From: Gluconacetobacter johannae
GTDB taxonomy: Bacteria > Pseudomonadota > Alphaproteobacteria > Acetobacterales > Acetobacteraceae
Reading direction: 5' to 3'
DNA: 64,000 nt
NCBI RefSeq assembly: GCF_025994435.1
Contig: NZ_BAQK01000025.1
Location: 1 to 64,000, forward strand
The position numbers and the translations under genes are program-made. Below the pieces are notes generated by a model. It searched no databases, was not told where the DNA came from, and saw nothing but the letters and a program-made list of their open reading frames with translations. Below, one piece after another: positions 35,273 through 44,075 of this stretch (position 1 is its first letter; each line of letters starts with the position of its first letter).

Positions 35273-35856
35273 CGGGACGGACTCCGCACGGTGGCCACGA
35301 TCCGGCCGACAAGAATGATGGTCAGGACGAATCCCGCCATGCCCAGCCATTTCCACGCGCCCAGATGGTCGATCAGGAACTGGCCGATGCGTAGCGAAAC
35401 AGCGAACAGCAGCGATGTCCAGATCAGCGTCGCCACGACTGCCGCGCCGGCGAAACGACCGATGCTGGCCCGGAAGAATCCGCAGGCGGTATAAAGCGGC
35501 AGGCGCGCGCCGGGGATGAAGCGGCTGATGAAGACGATGCGAAAGACGTTCCGGCCGAACCAGCCCTGGCTGTCGGGGCCCTGCTGGCCCGTGCCCGGAA
35601 CGGCGACCCAGCGCCGAGCCGGCGGCCACAGGGCGGCCAGGCGCCCCAGGCCGTAGAGGCCGAGGTCGCCCACCACGATGCCGATATAGAGGGACACGAG
35701 CGCGACCCCCAGCGAGACCTGGCCGGTCTGGACCTCCATCGCGGTCACGATCGTCGCCGCGTCTTCCAGGATGAAGGTCCCGATGATGATCGCCAGCGCC
35801 TGGACGAACGGCGACGTGCCGGCGCTGGCGAGCAGGGCGGAAAGGGACGGGAACAT
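35269..35856 (-). CDS. DedA-family membrane protein
   Basis: A 195-residue integral membrane protein of the DedA/SNARE-associated family, several members of which flip undecaprenyl phosphate or phosphatidylethanolamine. Visible landmarks are EDAATIVTAM in the first helix region, VVGDLGLYGLGR and the re-entrant FISRFIPGARLPLYTACGFFR motif containing the functional arginines. About five hydrophobic segments. It is first in a two-gene minus-strand operon with the ATP-grasp protein and faces mltB across a 290-base divergent region. Confidence 0.88.
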   Translation of the reverse strand: MFPSLSALLASAGTSPFVQALAIIIGTFILEDAATIVTAMEVQTGQVSLGVALVSLYIGIVVGDLGLYGLGRLAALWPPARRWVAVPGTGQQGPDSQGWFGRNVFRIVFISRFIPGARLPLYTACGFFRASIGRFAGAAVVATLIWTSLLFAVSLRIGQFLIDHLGAWKWLGMAGFVLTIILVGRIVATVRSPSR

Positions 35857-36146
35857 GACGGGGACGCGCCGGCGTTCAGCGTCGCAGCGGCGGGAGCGGT
35901 AGGGTCACATGCGTCACTTCATCAAGCCTCTTGCCGTTGGACGATGCGACCCGATTCATGCGGTCGCGTCGCCCAACTCTGATATTTTGACCCGGATCGT
36001 CATGTGTCCGGGCTTCGGCCCCGGCGCGATCCGCCTCGGGTCCGGAGAGGCGGTCCTTGTGGCATGCTTCGTCCCGGCCGACAAATCGCCCAGGCGGGGC
36101 GGCGAGGATTGAAAGGCCCCGGCCAGATGTGGCACAGCTATGCGTC

Positions 36147-37136
36147 ATGATCGGACGTCGCGCCTTCCTTTTTTCCGCCTCGGCAGCCTGTGCGAGCGGG
36201 GGCGTCGCCCTGGTCGGCACGCCGGCCCGCGCCGCGCCGGCGACGTCGTATGCCGCCTTCCTGGCCGGCGTCCGGGCCGAGGCGCTGCGCGACGGCCTGT
36301 CGGCGTCGGTGGTGGGGCGGGCGCTGGCGCTGCAGGCGCCGAACGACAAGGTGCTGCAACTCGACCGTCACCAGCCGGAATTCACGCTGACCTGGGCCCA
36401 GTACCGCCAGCGGGTGCTCACCGACAAGAAGATCGCCGATGGACGCAGCGCCGCGCAGGCGCGTCGCGCGCTGCTGACGGCGGTGGGGCAGCGCTATGGC
36501 GTGGATGTGCAGCCGTTGATGGGGATCTGGGGGCTGGAATCCGCATACGGGACCCGGATCGGCACGTTCCGCATCACTGATGCGCTGGCGACGCTGGCCT
36601 ATGACGGACGGCGGGCGTCGTTCTTCCGGTCCGAACTGATGAACGCGCTGCGGATCCTCGACCATGGCGACGTCGAGCCCGAGCGGATGATCGGCAGCTA
36701 TGCCGGCGCGATGGGGCAGCCGCAATTCATGCCCAGCGCCTATCTGCGCTACGCCGTCGATTATACCGGGACCGGACGGCGGGACATCTGGACCAGCGAA
36801 CCCGACGTCTTTGCGTCCATCGCCAACTACCTGGGCAAGTGCGGCTGGGTGGCGGGCGAGCCGTGGGGGCAGGCGGTGTCCGTTCCGGCCGCCCTGGGCC
36901 AGGACCGGCTGGGGCGCGACCGGCGCATGACCCTGACCGACTGGATGGGGCTGGGGGTCCGTCGCCCGGATGGCAGCGCGTTCTCGCGCGGGGACGTCAC
37001 CGGCGCGGTGATCCGGCCGGACGGGCCGGGGGGCGAGGCCTTCATGGTCTATCGCAATTTTTCGGTCATCCGCCGCTATAACCCGTCCGATTTCTACGCG
37101 CTGGCGGTCGGGTTGCTGGGTCGTGACGTGACGTGA
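36147..37136 (+). CDS. mltB: Lytic murein transglycosylase B
   Basis: Cleaves the glycan backbone of peptidoglycan to give 1,6-anhydromuropeptides. From ATG 36147 the 329-residue protein has a Tat-like or Sec signal (MIGRRAFLFSASAACASGGVALVGTPARAA), the catalytic Glu in GIWGLESAYG (E131) and the SYAGAMGQPQFMPSAYLRYAVDY block typical of SLT_2/MltB. A second cysteine-less signal end means it is soluble rather than lipid-anchored. The upstream in-frame extension to 36057 lacks a plausible start. The 290 bases before it contain only the divergent promoters. It is followed by rlpA with a GTGA overlap. Confidence 0.92.
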   Translation: MIGRRAFLFSASAACASGGVALVGTPARAAPATSYAAFLAGVRAEALRDGLSASVVGRALALQAPNDKVLQLDRHQPEFTLTWAQYRQRVLTDKKIADGRSAAQARRALLTAVGQRYGVDVQPLMGIWGLESAYGTRIGTFRITDALATLAYDGRRASFFRSELMNALRILDHGDVEPERMIGSYAGAMGQPQFMPSAYLRYAVDYTGTGRRDIWTSEPDVFASIANYLGKCGWVAGEPWGQAVSVPAALGQDRLGRDRRMTLTDWMGLGVRRPDGSAFSRGDVTGAVIRPDGPGGEAFMVYRNFSVIRRYNPSDFYALAVGLLGRDVT

Positions 37137-37996
37137 GGCGTGTCTGCGCCGTGCTGATGGCGGCGGCGCTGGCCGGCTGCCATCGGCCCGAGGAACCCCC
37201 GTTGCCGCCGGCCTCGCCCCATTATGTCATTGGCGCGCCCTATCGCATGGGCGGCGTCTGGCGCTATCCGCAGGAAGATTTTTCCTATCGGGCGACGGGG
37301 CTGGCCGTCGCCGACCCGGACCAGACGCCCTATGTGACGGCGGACGGCGAGCATTACGACGGCAATGCCATGACCGGCAGCCACGCCACCCTGCAACTGC
37401 CGGCGATCGTCACGGTCCGTAACCTGGAAAACGGGCGCGAGATCACCGTTCGCCTGAACGATCGCGGTCCGGTCTCGGCGGGGCGGCTGGTGTCGCTGAC
37501 GCCGCGGGCCGCCGCCCTGCTGGGGATCGGCGCCAATCCGGTCCGGGTGGCCGTCACCGGGATCGAGGGGCTGAACGAGCAACTGGCCGAGACCCTGCCG
37601 GGGGGGCAGCATCTGGATGTCAGCGCGGCCCCCGCCGGCCAGGTCCGCGCGGAATCGCTCGATCATCCGGGCGCCGGCGGCACGATCGTCGCCGCGCCCT
37701 CGGGCGGCGGCGATGCGGCGGATGCGGTGGCGGTGATGCGCGACCTGCCCGCATCGGTGCGTCAGGGCTATGTCGAGGGGGGTCTGCTGTGGGTGGATGC
37801 CGGCACATTCTCGACACTTCGCTATGCTGAAATTGCCGCCGCCAGGACCGGTGGCCGTGTTGTTCCGGTGCGCGATCGCGGCAAGGCGGCCTGGCGGGTA
37901 CATGTCGGGCCGTTCACGACCGCCGCCGACGCGGACCGGGGACTGGACCAGGCCATGGGTGCCGGAGTAACCGGTGCCCGGATCGTCGTCGAATAG
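37133..37996 (+). CDS. rlpA: RlpA-family septal-ring lytic transglycosylase, lipoprotein with SPOR domain
   Basis: Starts with GTG (37133) overlapping the mltB stop. MRRVCAVLMAAALAGC is a lipoprotein signal with lipidation at C16. The central double-psi beta-barrel contains YDGNAMTGSHATLQLPAIVTVRNLENG and the RLNDRGPVSAGRLVSLTPRAA block typical of RlpA. The C-terminal 75 residues (LLWVDAGTFSTLRYAEIAAARTGGRVVPV...WRVHVGPF) form a SPOR domain that binds denuded septal glycan. 287 residues. Together with mltB and the carboxypeptidase it forms a wall-remodelling operon. Confidence 0.9.
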   Translation: MRRVCAVLMAAALAGCHRPEEPPLPPASPHYVIGAPYRMGGVWRYPQEDFSYRATGLAVADPDQTPYVTADGEHYDGNAMTGSHATLQLPAIVTVRNLENGREITVRLNDRGPVSAGRLVSLTPRAAALLGIGANPVRVAVTGIEGLNEQLAETLPGGQHLDVSAAPAGQVRAESLDHPGAGGTIVAAPSGGGDAADAVAVMRDLPASVRQGYVEGGLLWVDAGTFSTLRYAEIAAARTGGRVVPVRDRGKAAWRVHVGPFTTAADADRGLDQAMGAGVTGARIVVE

Positions 37997-37998
37997 GG

Positions 37999-39258
37999 AT
38001 GAACGTGCAGACCCGAAGGTTCCTTCTTGCCGGATCGGCCTCGCTGGCCGCTTCCGGCTCTCTTGCGTTCGCGGCGCCGCATCGGCACCGCGCCGCGTCG
38101 TCCCATGCCCACGCCCCGGCCGCCGCGTCGGACGATGCGGGGGATGACGGCGACGCCCCGGCCGCGCCGGTCGGGCCGCCCGCGGCCACCCCGATCGGCC
38201 CGCTGGACACGACGGCGCGCTGGGCGTGCATCGTCGATTACACGACCGGCGCCGTCCTGCTGGAAAAGGCGGCGGACGAGCGGATGCCGCCGTCCTCGCT
38301 GACCAAGATGATGACGGCCTACATCGTGTTCGGCATGCTGAAATCCGGCCGGTTGAAGCTGGACCAGCCCCTGCCGGTCAGCGAGAAGGCCTGGCGGATG
38401 CAGGGCTCGAAGATGTTCGTGCCGCTGGGCGAGAGCATCCCGGTGCAGGATCTGATCCAGGGCATGGTCATCCAGTCGGGCAACGACGCCTGCATCGTGC
38501 TGGCCGAAGGCGTGTCCGGGTCCGAGGAGCAGTTCGTCGCCCTGATGAACGACCAGGCGGGGCGGCTGGGCCTGACGAATTCCCATTTCGTGAACGTCAC
38601 CGGCTGGCCCGCCGACAACCACTACATGTCGGCGCGCGACGTGGCGACGCTGGCGGTGCGCCTGATCCGCGACTTCCCCGAATATTACCACTTCTTTTCC
38701 GAGAAGGATTATCGCTTCAACAAGATCGCCCAGGGCAATCGCAACGTCCTGGTGGACAAGGGGCTGGCCGACGGGCTGAAGACCGGGCACACTGACGCCG
38801 GTGGGTTCGGCCTGTGCGCCAGCGCCGATCGGGGCGGAAACCGCATCGTCCTGGCGCTGAACGGGATGCCCTCCAGCAATGTCCGCGCGCATGAGGGCGA
38901 GCGCCTGCTGGAGTGGTCCTTCGCGAATTTCGAGAACGCGGTCCTGTTCCGCCGGGGCGACGTCGTGGAGCATGCCGCGGTCTGGCTGGGCACCGCGCCC
39001 ACGGTGCCGCTGGTCGCCACGCGGGATATCGTGATGACCCTGCCGCATGGCTGGCGGTCCCGCACCCATGTTGGCGTCGATTACCAGGCGCCGGTGCAGG
39101 CCCCGGTCGCGGCCGGGCAGGTGCTGGGCGAACTGGTGATCGCCAACCCCGGCCTGGCCGACATCCGCATGAGTCTGGCCGCCGGCCAGGACGTGGCGCG
39201 GCTGGGCCTGTTCGCCCGGGCGTCGACGGTGCTGGGCCAGAAACTGGGCCGGCACTGA
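37999..39258 (+). CDS. D-alanyl-D-alanine carboxypeptidase (PBP5/6 family)
   Basis: Trims the terminal D-Ala from pentapeptide stems, limiting 4,3 cross-linking. After a signal peptide (MNVQTRRFLLAGSASLAASGSLAFA) and a His/Ala/Pro linker, the penicillin-binding domain shows SLTK (S100, K103), SGN (160-162) and KTG (261-263). The C-terminal beta domain of PBP5-like enzymes follows, ending in a short amphipathic stretch that could associate with the membrane. The 419-residue length fits DacF/DacC. It starts two bases after rlpA and is followed by tmk. An L,D-transpeptidase encoded later in the window would use its tetrapeptide products. Confidence 0.93.
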   Translation: MNVQTRRFLLAGSASLAASGSLAFAAPHRHRAASSHAHAPAAASDDAGDDGDAPAAPVGPPAATPIGPLDTTARWACIVDYTTGAVLLEKAADERMPPSSLTKMMTAYIVFGMLKSGRLKLDQPLPVSEKAWRMQGSKMFVPLGESIPVQDLIQGMVIQSGNDACIVLAEGVSGSEEQFVALMNDQAGRLGLTNSHFVNVTGWPADNHYMSARDVATLAVRLIRDFPEYYHFFSEKDYRFNKIAQGNRNVLVDKGLADGLKTGHTDAGGFGLCASADRGGNRIVLALNGMPSSNVRAHEGERLLEWSFANFENAVLFRRGDVVEHAAVWLGTAPTVPLVATRDIVMTLPHGWRSRTHVGVDYQAPVQAPVAAGQVLGELVIANPGLADIRMSLAAGQDVARLGLFARASTVLGQKLGRH

Positions 39259-39263
39259 AGGCG

Positions 39264-39908
39264 GTGCCTGGACTGTTCATCACCTTCGAGGGCGGCGAGG
39301 GGGCCGGCAAGTCGACGCAGGCGCGGCTTCTGGAGGCGCACCTGCGCGCGGCCGGGCACGATGTCGCGCGCACCCGCGAACCCGGCGGCACGCCGGGGGC
39401 CGAGGCGCTGCGCGATTTCCTGCTGTTCGGCGGGCATGACCTGTCCCTGCGGGCCGAAATCATGGTCCATTTCGCCGCGCGGTGCGACCATGTGGACCGC
39501 CTGATCCGGCCGGCGCTGGACCGGGGGCAGGTCGTGATCTGCGACCGGTTCGTCGATTCCACCCTGGCTTATCAGGGGTATGGGCTTGGCCAGGGGGACC
39601 CGCAGATCCTGGACCTGATCCAGGCGCTGGGGGCGCGAATGGGGGTGGTGCCGGACATGACCTTCGTGCTGGGCCTGCCGCGCACCCGGGCGCTGGCGCG
39701 CCTGACCGCGCGGGGCCAGCGTTCCGACCGGTACGAGGCCGCGGACGAGGCCTTCCATGCCCGCGTGGCCGACGGGTTCGACGCCATCGCGCGCGCGGCG
39801 CCGGGGCGGTGCCTGCCCATTCCCGCCGACCGGCCGGCGGATGCGGTTGCCCGTGACATCGCGGCGCGTGTCGATGCCTGCCTCGCCTCCCGTTCCGGGC
39901 CGGCGTGA
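39264..39908 (+). CDS. tmk: Thymidylate kinase
   Basis: Phosphorylates dTMP to dTDP. The P-loop FEGGEGAGKST (8-18) starts within ten residues of the chosen GTG at 39264 (VPGLFITFEGG), five bases after the carboxypeptidase stop; no ATG in the proper place exists. The TREPGGTPGAEALRD and CDRFVDSTLAYQGYG (DRY/DR-type) motifs and the C-terminal lid RGQRSDRYE are present. 214 residues is normal. The stop overlaps the holB GTG start (GTGA). Confidence 0.93.
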   Translation: MPGLFITFEGGEGAGKSTQARLLEAHLRAAGHDVARTREPGGTPGAEALRDFLLFGGHDLSLRAEIMVHFAARCDHVDRLIRPALDRGQVVICDRFVDSTLAYQGYGLGQGDPQILDLIQALGARMGVVPDMTFVLGLPRTRALARLTARGQRSDRYEAADEAFHARVADGFDAIARAAPGRCLPIPADRPADAVARDIAARVDACLASRSGPA

Positions 39909-40867
39909 TCGTGGCGCCCGCGCCGCGCGAAAATGACCGCCTTGTCGGGCACAGGGCGGCACAGGCCGCCTTTCTGGACGCCGTGCGGGCCGGGCGGCTG
40001 CATCATGCCTGGCTGGTCACCGGGCCGGAGGGGATCGGCAAGGCGACGTTCGCCTTCTGGATGGCGCGGGTACTGCTGAACGGGGAGGACCCCGGCTCGG
40101 CCACCGCGCGGCGCATCGCCGCCGGCAGCCATGCCGACCTGCTGACCATCGCGCGGGGGGTGGACGAAAAGCGGCAGAAGATGCGGGCCGAGATCGTGGC
40201 CGACGATGTGCGCCCGATCGGTCAGTTCATGCACCGCACGGCGGCCGAGGACGGCTGGCGCGTGGTGGTGGTGGACGGCGCGGAATACATGAACCGCAGC
40301 GCCGCCAACGCCATCCTGAAGATCCTGGAGGAACCGCCGCCGCGCGCGATCCTGATCCTGACGTGCGCGGCGCCGGGGCGGCTGCTGCCGACCATCCGCA
40401 GCCGCTGCCGCACCCTGCCGCTGGCCCCGCTGGCGGCGCGGGACATGCACGAGGCCATGGGGTATCTTGCCGGCGACATGCCCGATGCGGACATCGCGCG
40501 GATCGTGCCGCTGGCCCAGGGCGCGCCCGGCCGCGCCCTGGCGCTGCTGGCGGGGGACGGCGCGGAACTCGGCGTGCTGGTGGACCGTATCCTGCGCGAA
40601 CCGGTCGGGGCGGGGGCGATGTACGACATCGCGGAGGCCGTTCTGAAGCGGGAGAATGGTTTTTCGGTCTTCTTCAATCTCCTGTGCGATGCCATATCGG
40701 TTCGGACGCGGGATGCGGTGCGCGGACGGACGCCGGCCGGCGCGCCGGCCGACCGCATGGTCGATCTGTGGCGTCGGCTGGTCCATCTGCGGGCCGAGAC
40801 GGAACGCTTCAATCTGGATAAACATCAGGCCATCCTGACCGGCCTGACACTGGTGAGTGGAATATGA
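39905..40867 (+). CDS. holB: DNA polymerase III subunit delta-prime
   Basis: Clamp-loader component that, with delta and tau/gamma, opens the beta ring. The 320-residue AAA+ protein has the degenerate P-loop GPEGIGKATFAFWMA, the MNRSAANAILKILEEPP sensor/box and SRC motif (TIRSRCRTLPL) characteristic of clamp loaders. It uses a GTG start inside the tmk stop. tmk-holB adjacency is widespread in bacteria. The stop TGA overlaps the metG ATG. Confidence 0.92.
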   Translation: MIVAPAPRENDRLVGHRAAQAAFLDAVRAGRLHHAWLVTGPEGIGKATFAFWMARVLLNGEDPGSATARRIAAGSHADLLTIARGVDEKRQKMRAEIVADDVRPIGQFMHRTAAEDGWRVVVVDGAEYMNRSAANAILKILEEPPPRAILILTCAAPGRLLPTIRSRCRTLPLAPLAARDMHEAMGYLAGDMPDADIARIVPLAQGAPGRALALLAGDGAELGVLVDRILREPVGAGAMYDIAEAVLKRENGFSVFFNLLCDAISVRTRDAVRGRTPAGAPADRMVDLWRRLVHLRAETERFNLDKHQAILTGLTLVSGI

Positions 40868-42399
40868 CAGGGCGCTATTACGTCACGACACCGATCTATT
40901 ATGTGAACGGGGCGCCCCATATCGGCCACGCCTATACGTCCGTCGCCGCCGACGTGGTCGCGCGCTTCAAGCGGCTGGCGGGATATGACGTCTTCTTCCT
41001 GACCGGCACCGACGAACACGGCCAGAAGGTGGAGCAGGCGGCCCAGGCGGCGGGGCTGGAGCCGATCGCCTTCGCCGACCGCGTCTCGTCCGACTTCCGG
41101 GCGATGTACGACGCGATGAACGTCTCGTACGACGATTTCATCCGCACGACCGAACCGCGCCATATCGCCGGCGCCTCGGCCCTGTGGGAAAGGATCGCCG
41201 CGAACGGCCATATCTATCTGGGCGCCTACGAAGGCTGGTACGCCCTGCGCGACGAAAGCTTCTATAACGAGGACGAACTGGTCACGCAGCCCGACGGCAC
41301 CCGCGTCGCGCCGACCGGCGCGCCGGTGGAATGGGTCCGCGAGCCCTCCTATTTCTTCCGCCTGTCGGCCTTCGCCGACAGGCTGCTGGACTTGTATGAA
41401 ACCCGGCCGGGCTTCATCGAGCCGTCATCGCGCCGCAACGAGGTCGCCAGTTTCGTCCGGCAGGGCCTGCGCGACCTGTCCATCAGCCGCACCAGCTTCC
41501 GCTGGGGCATTCCCGTGCCGGGCGACGCCGAGCATGTGATGTATGTCTGGGTCGATGCGCTGGCCAATTACCTGTCGGCCGTGGGCTTCCCCGACACCGC
41601 CAGCCCGCGCTGGGGGTACTGGCCGGCGAACCTGCATCTGGTCGGCAAGGATATCGTCCGTTTCCATGCGATCTACTGGCCGGCGCTGCTGATGGCGGCG
41701 GGGCTGGAATTGCCCGACTGCGTCTTCTCCCACGGGTGGTGGACCATCGAGGGCGAGAAGATGAGCAAGTCGCTGGGCAATGTCGTCGATCCGCGCGACC
41801 TGGTCGGCGAATTCGGCCTGGACCCCGTGCGGTTCTTCCTGATGCGCGAAATGCCCTTCGGCGGCGACAGCGACCTGAACCGCAAGGCCATCATCACCCG
41901 GATGAATGTCGAACTGGCCAACGACCTGGGCAATCTGGCGCAGCGCACGCTGTCGCAGGTCGCGCGGAACTGCGGCGGGGTCCTGCCCGAACAGGGCGCG
42001 CGGACCGAGGACGACCTGGCCCTGCTGGCGCAGGCCGCCCTGCTGCCGACGGTGATGCATGGGCAGATCGACCGTCGCGCCCTGACCGACGGGCTGGAGG
42101 AGGTCTGGCGCGTGGTCCGGGCCTGCAACGCCTATATCGACCGCCAGGCGCCCTGGGCGCTGAAGAAGACCGACCCCGAGCGCATGGCGGTGGTGCTGCG
42201 CGTGCTGGTCGATGCGCTGCGGGCCGTCGGCACGATGCTGCAGCCCTACATGCCCGCCAGCATGGACGCGCTGCTGACCCAGGTCGGCGCCGGCGCGGAC
42301 GAGCGGAGCTTCGCGGCGCTGGAGACGCCCCTGCCGGCCGGGCGCGCGCTGCCTGCGCCCAAGGGCATCTTCCCCCGCTATGTGGAGCCCGAGGCGTGA
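40864..42399 (+). CDS. metG: Methionyl-tRNA synthetase
   Basis: Charges initiator and elongator tRNA-Met. The class I signatures HIGH (19-22, in GAPHIGHAYTS) and KMSKS (299-303) are intact, and the C-terminal half has the alpha-helical anticodon-binding domain. At 511 residues it is the short form without the C-terminal tRNA-binding EMAP-like domain. The zinc-binding cysteines of the E. coli-type connective peptide are not evident, consistent with the shorter class. Overlaps holB by four bases and tatD by one. Confidence 0.96.
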   Translation: MTGRYYVTTPIYYVNGAPHIGHAYTSVAADVVARFKRLAGYDVFFLTGTDEHGQKVEQAAQAAGLEPIAFADRVSSDFRAMYDAMNVSYDDFIRTTEPRHIAGASALWERIAANGHIYLGAYEGWYALRDESFYNEDELVTQPDGTRVAPTGAPVEWVREPSYFFRLSAFADRLLDLYETRPGFIEPSSRRNEVASFVRQGLRDLSISRTSFRWGIPVPGDAEHVMYVWVDALANYLSAVGFPDTASPRWGYWPANLHLVGKDIVRFHAIYWPALLMAAGLELPDCVFSHGWWTIEGEKMSKSLGNVVDPRDLVGEFGLDPVRFFLMREMPFGGDSDLNRKAIITRMNVELANDLGNLAQRTLSQVARNCGGVLPEQGARTEDDLALLAQAALLPTVMHGQIDRRALTDGLEEVWRVVRACNAYIDRQAPWALKKTDPERMAVVLRVLVDALRAVGTMLQPYMPASMDALLTQVGAGADERSFAALETPLPAGRALPAPKGIFPRYVEPEA

Positions 42400-43190
42400 T
42401 GACGGGGCTGATCGATTCACACTGCCATCTGGATCATTTCTCCGACGAGGAGATTCCCGACCTGCTGGACCGGGCGAAGCAGGCCGGGGTCGACGGCATG
42501 GTGACGATCGGCACCCGCCTGTCGCGGGCGGCCCGGCAGAAGGAGCTGACCCGCTTCGACCGGCCGGACCTGCGGGTGTGGTGCACCGTGGGCACGCACC
42601 CCGATCATGTCGAGGAATGCACGATTTCGGACCCCGCCGACATCGTGGCGCTGGCCGACGATCCGCGCGTCGTGGGCATCGGGGAAAGCGGGCTGGACTA
42701 CTTCCATGGCGCGCCCGAGGTGCGGCCGCTGCAACAGGTGCGTTTTCGCGCCCATATCGCGGCGGCGCGGCGGATGGATCTGCCGCTGGTCATCCATGCC
42801 CGCGACGCCGATGCGGACGTCGCCGAAATCCTGCGTGACGAGATCGCGGCCCATGGCCCGTTCCGCTTCCTGCTGCATTGCTTCGCCTCGGGACCCGACC
42901 TGGCCCGGACGGGGCTGGACCTGGGCGGATATGTCAGCTTTTCCGGCATCCTGACCTTTCCCCGGTCGGACGCCCTGCGCGATATCGCCTTGTCCATCCC
43001 CGAGGATCGCCTGCTGGTCGAGACCGATTCGCCCTATCTTGCCCCGGTGCCGCAGCGGGGAAAGAAGAATGAGCCCGCATTCGTCGCCCATACCGCGCGC
43101 AGGCTTGCCGAACTGCGGGGCACGCCGCCCGAGCGGCTGGCGGAGGTGACGACCGCCAATTTCCATCGCCTGTTCAGCCGGGCGTCATAG
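42399..43190 (+). CDS. TatD-family metal-dependent hydrolase
   Basis: Amidohydrolase-fold enzyme; family members have DNase/exonuclease activity and often sit after metG. The 263-residue protein starts MTGLIDSHCHLDHF (metal-binding HxH), contains GIGESGLDYF, the PLVIHARDAD His, HCF and ETDSPYLAP (final metal-binding Asp). The ATG overlaps the metG stop by one base; a GTG one codon earlier is an alternative. It is four bases from the next gene, completing a translationally coupled run. Confidence 0.92.
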   Translation: MTGLIDSHCHLDHFSDEEIPDLLDRAKQAGVDGMVTIGTRLSRAARQKELTRFDRPDLRVWCTVGTHPDHVEECTISDPADIVALADDPRVVGIGESGLDYFHGAPEVRPLQQVRFRAHIAAARRMDLPLVIHARDADADVAEILRDEIAAHGPFRFLLHCFASGPDLARTGLDLGGYVSFSGILTFPRSDALRDIALSIPEDRLLVETDSPYLAPVPQRGKKNEPAFVAHTARRLAELRGTPPERLAEVTTANFHRLFSRAS

Positions 43191-43193
43191 GCC

Positions 43194-43985
43194 ATGGAAC
43201 TGATCGTCCTGGGGTGCGGCGGATCCACCGGCGTGCCGGCGATCGGCGGCCCGGGCGGACGCGGCGACTGGGGCGTGTGCGATCCGGCGGAACCGCGCAA
43301 TCGCCGCACCCGTGCGTCGGTGCTGCTGCGCGGCGATGACGGACGGGGGGTGCTGATCGACACCGGCCCGGACCTGCGCGACCAGTTGCTGGCGCAGGAA
43401 ATCGACCGGTTCGACGCCATCCTGTACACCCACGCCCATGCCGACCATATCGCGGGCCTCGATGAGGTCCGGGCCGTCAATCGCGTCATCGACCGGCCCC
43501 TGCCGGTCTATGGCACGCCGCCCGTCCTGTCGGACCTGGAAACCCGCTTCAACTACGCCTTCCGCCCCTGGTCGCCGCCCGGCTTCTATCGTCCGGTCGT
43601 GGTGCCGGAAATCGTCCATGCCGGCCAGACCTGCGAGATTGCCGGTCTGACCCTGTCCTTGTTCGAGCAGATTCACGGCCGAACGCTCTCGCTGGGGGTG
43701 CGTTGCGGGTCCCTGGCCTATTCCACGGACGTGGTGGAACTGCCCGAGGAGGCGTTCGCGGCCCTTGAGGGGGTCGAGACCTGGCTGGTGGACTGCTTTC
43801 AGCGCGCGGCCGCCCACAGCGCGCATGCCTGGCTGGAGCGAGTGTTGCACTGGCGCGCGCGGCTGCGCCCCCGGCGGGTGATTCTGACCCATATGGGCGG
43901 CGACATGGACTGGGCCTGGATGCAGGCCAACCTGCCCGAGGGGGTCGAACCCGCCTTCGATGGCATGCGCGTGACATTCCGGTAA
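43194..43985 (+). CDS. MBL-fold metallo-hydrolase, PhnP-like
   Basis: A 263-residue metallo-beta-lactamase-fold phosphodiesterase-like protein. The HxHxDH motif is THAHADH (H80-H85), with LIDTGPDLRDQL before it and HMGGDMD near the end supplying further metal ligands. The opening MELIVLGCGGSTGVPAIGG and the inserted cysteine region (WGVCDP...NRRTR) match the PhnP/cyclic-phosphodiesterase subgroup. The common metG-tatD-MBL order in alphaproteobacteria supports a housekeeping role in nucleotide or phosphodiester turnover, but the physiological substrate is not established. Confidence 0.85.
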   Translation: MELIVLGCGGSTGVPAIGGPGGRGDWGVCDPAEPRNRRTRASVLLRGDDGRGVLIDTGPDLRDQLLAQEIDRFDAILYTHAHADHIAGLDEVRAVNRVIDRPLPVYGTPPVLSDLETRFNYAFRPWSPPGFYRPVVVPEIVHAGQTCEIAGLTLSLFEQIHGRTLSLGVRCGSLAYSTDVVELPEEAFAALEGVETWLVDCFQRAAAHSAHAWLERVLHWRARLRPRRVILTHMGGDMDWAWMQANLPEGVEPAFDGMRVTFR

Positions 43986-44031
43986 TCCGGGCCTGGGCCG
44001 GCGAGGCGGGTTTGAAAAAATCCGTTGAAGC

Positions 44032-44046
44032 TGGGGAAGTGTTTGC
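44032..44046 (+). promoter_or_regulatory. Sigma-54 (-24/-12) promoter candidate for prkA-yeaH-spoVR
   Basis: TGG at 44032-44034 and TTGC at 44043-44046 are spaced so that GG and GC are separated by exactly ten bases, as required for the RpoN consensus TGGCAC-N5-TTGC. The inner CAC part is not conserved. The orthologous E. coli yeaGH operon is known to be under nitrogen/sigma-54 control, which raises the prior, but the match is short and could be chance. Confidence 0.4.
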
Positions 44047-44054
44047 GGCCGGTG

Positions 44055-44075
44055 CGCGATTTAGGTTGAATCGCG
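44055..44075. promoter_or_regulatory. Inverted repeat near the predicted prkA transcription start
   Basis: Perfect seven-base arms CGCGATT (44055-44061) and AATCGCG (44069-44075) around a seven-base loop, beginning nine bases after the -12-like element. It could be a repressor operator or a 5'-end hairpin protecting the mRNA; nothing distinguishes these from sequence alone. Confidence 0.35.

Noticed and set aside
35909..36112. Plus-strand frame in the DedA-mltB divergent region
   Set aside because: Weak start, no homology features; better explained as promoter and leader sequence of the divergent genes.
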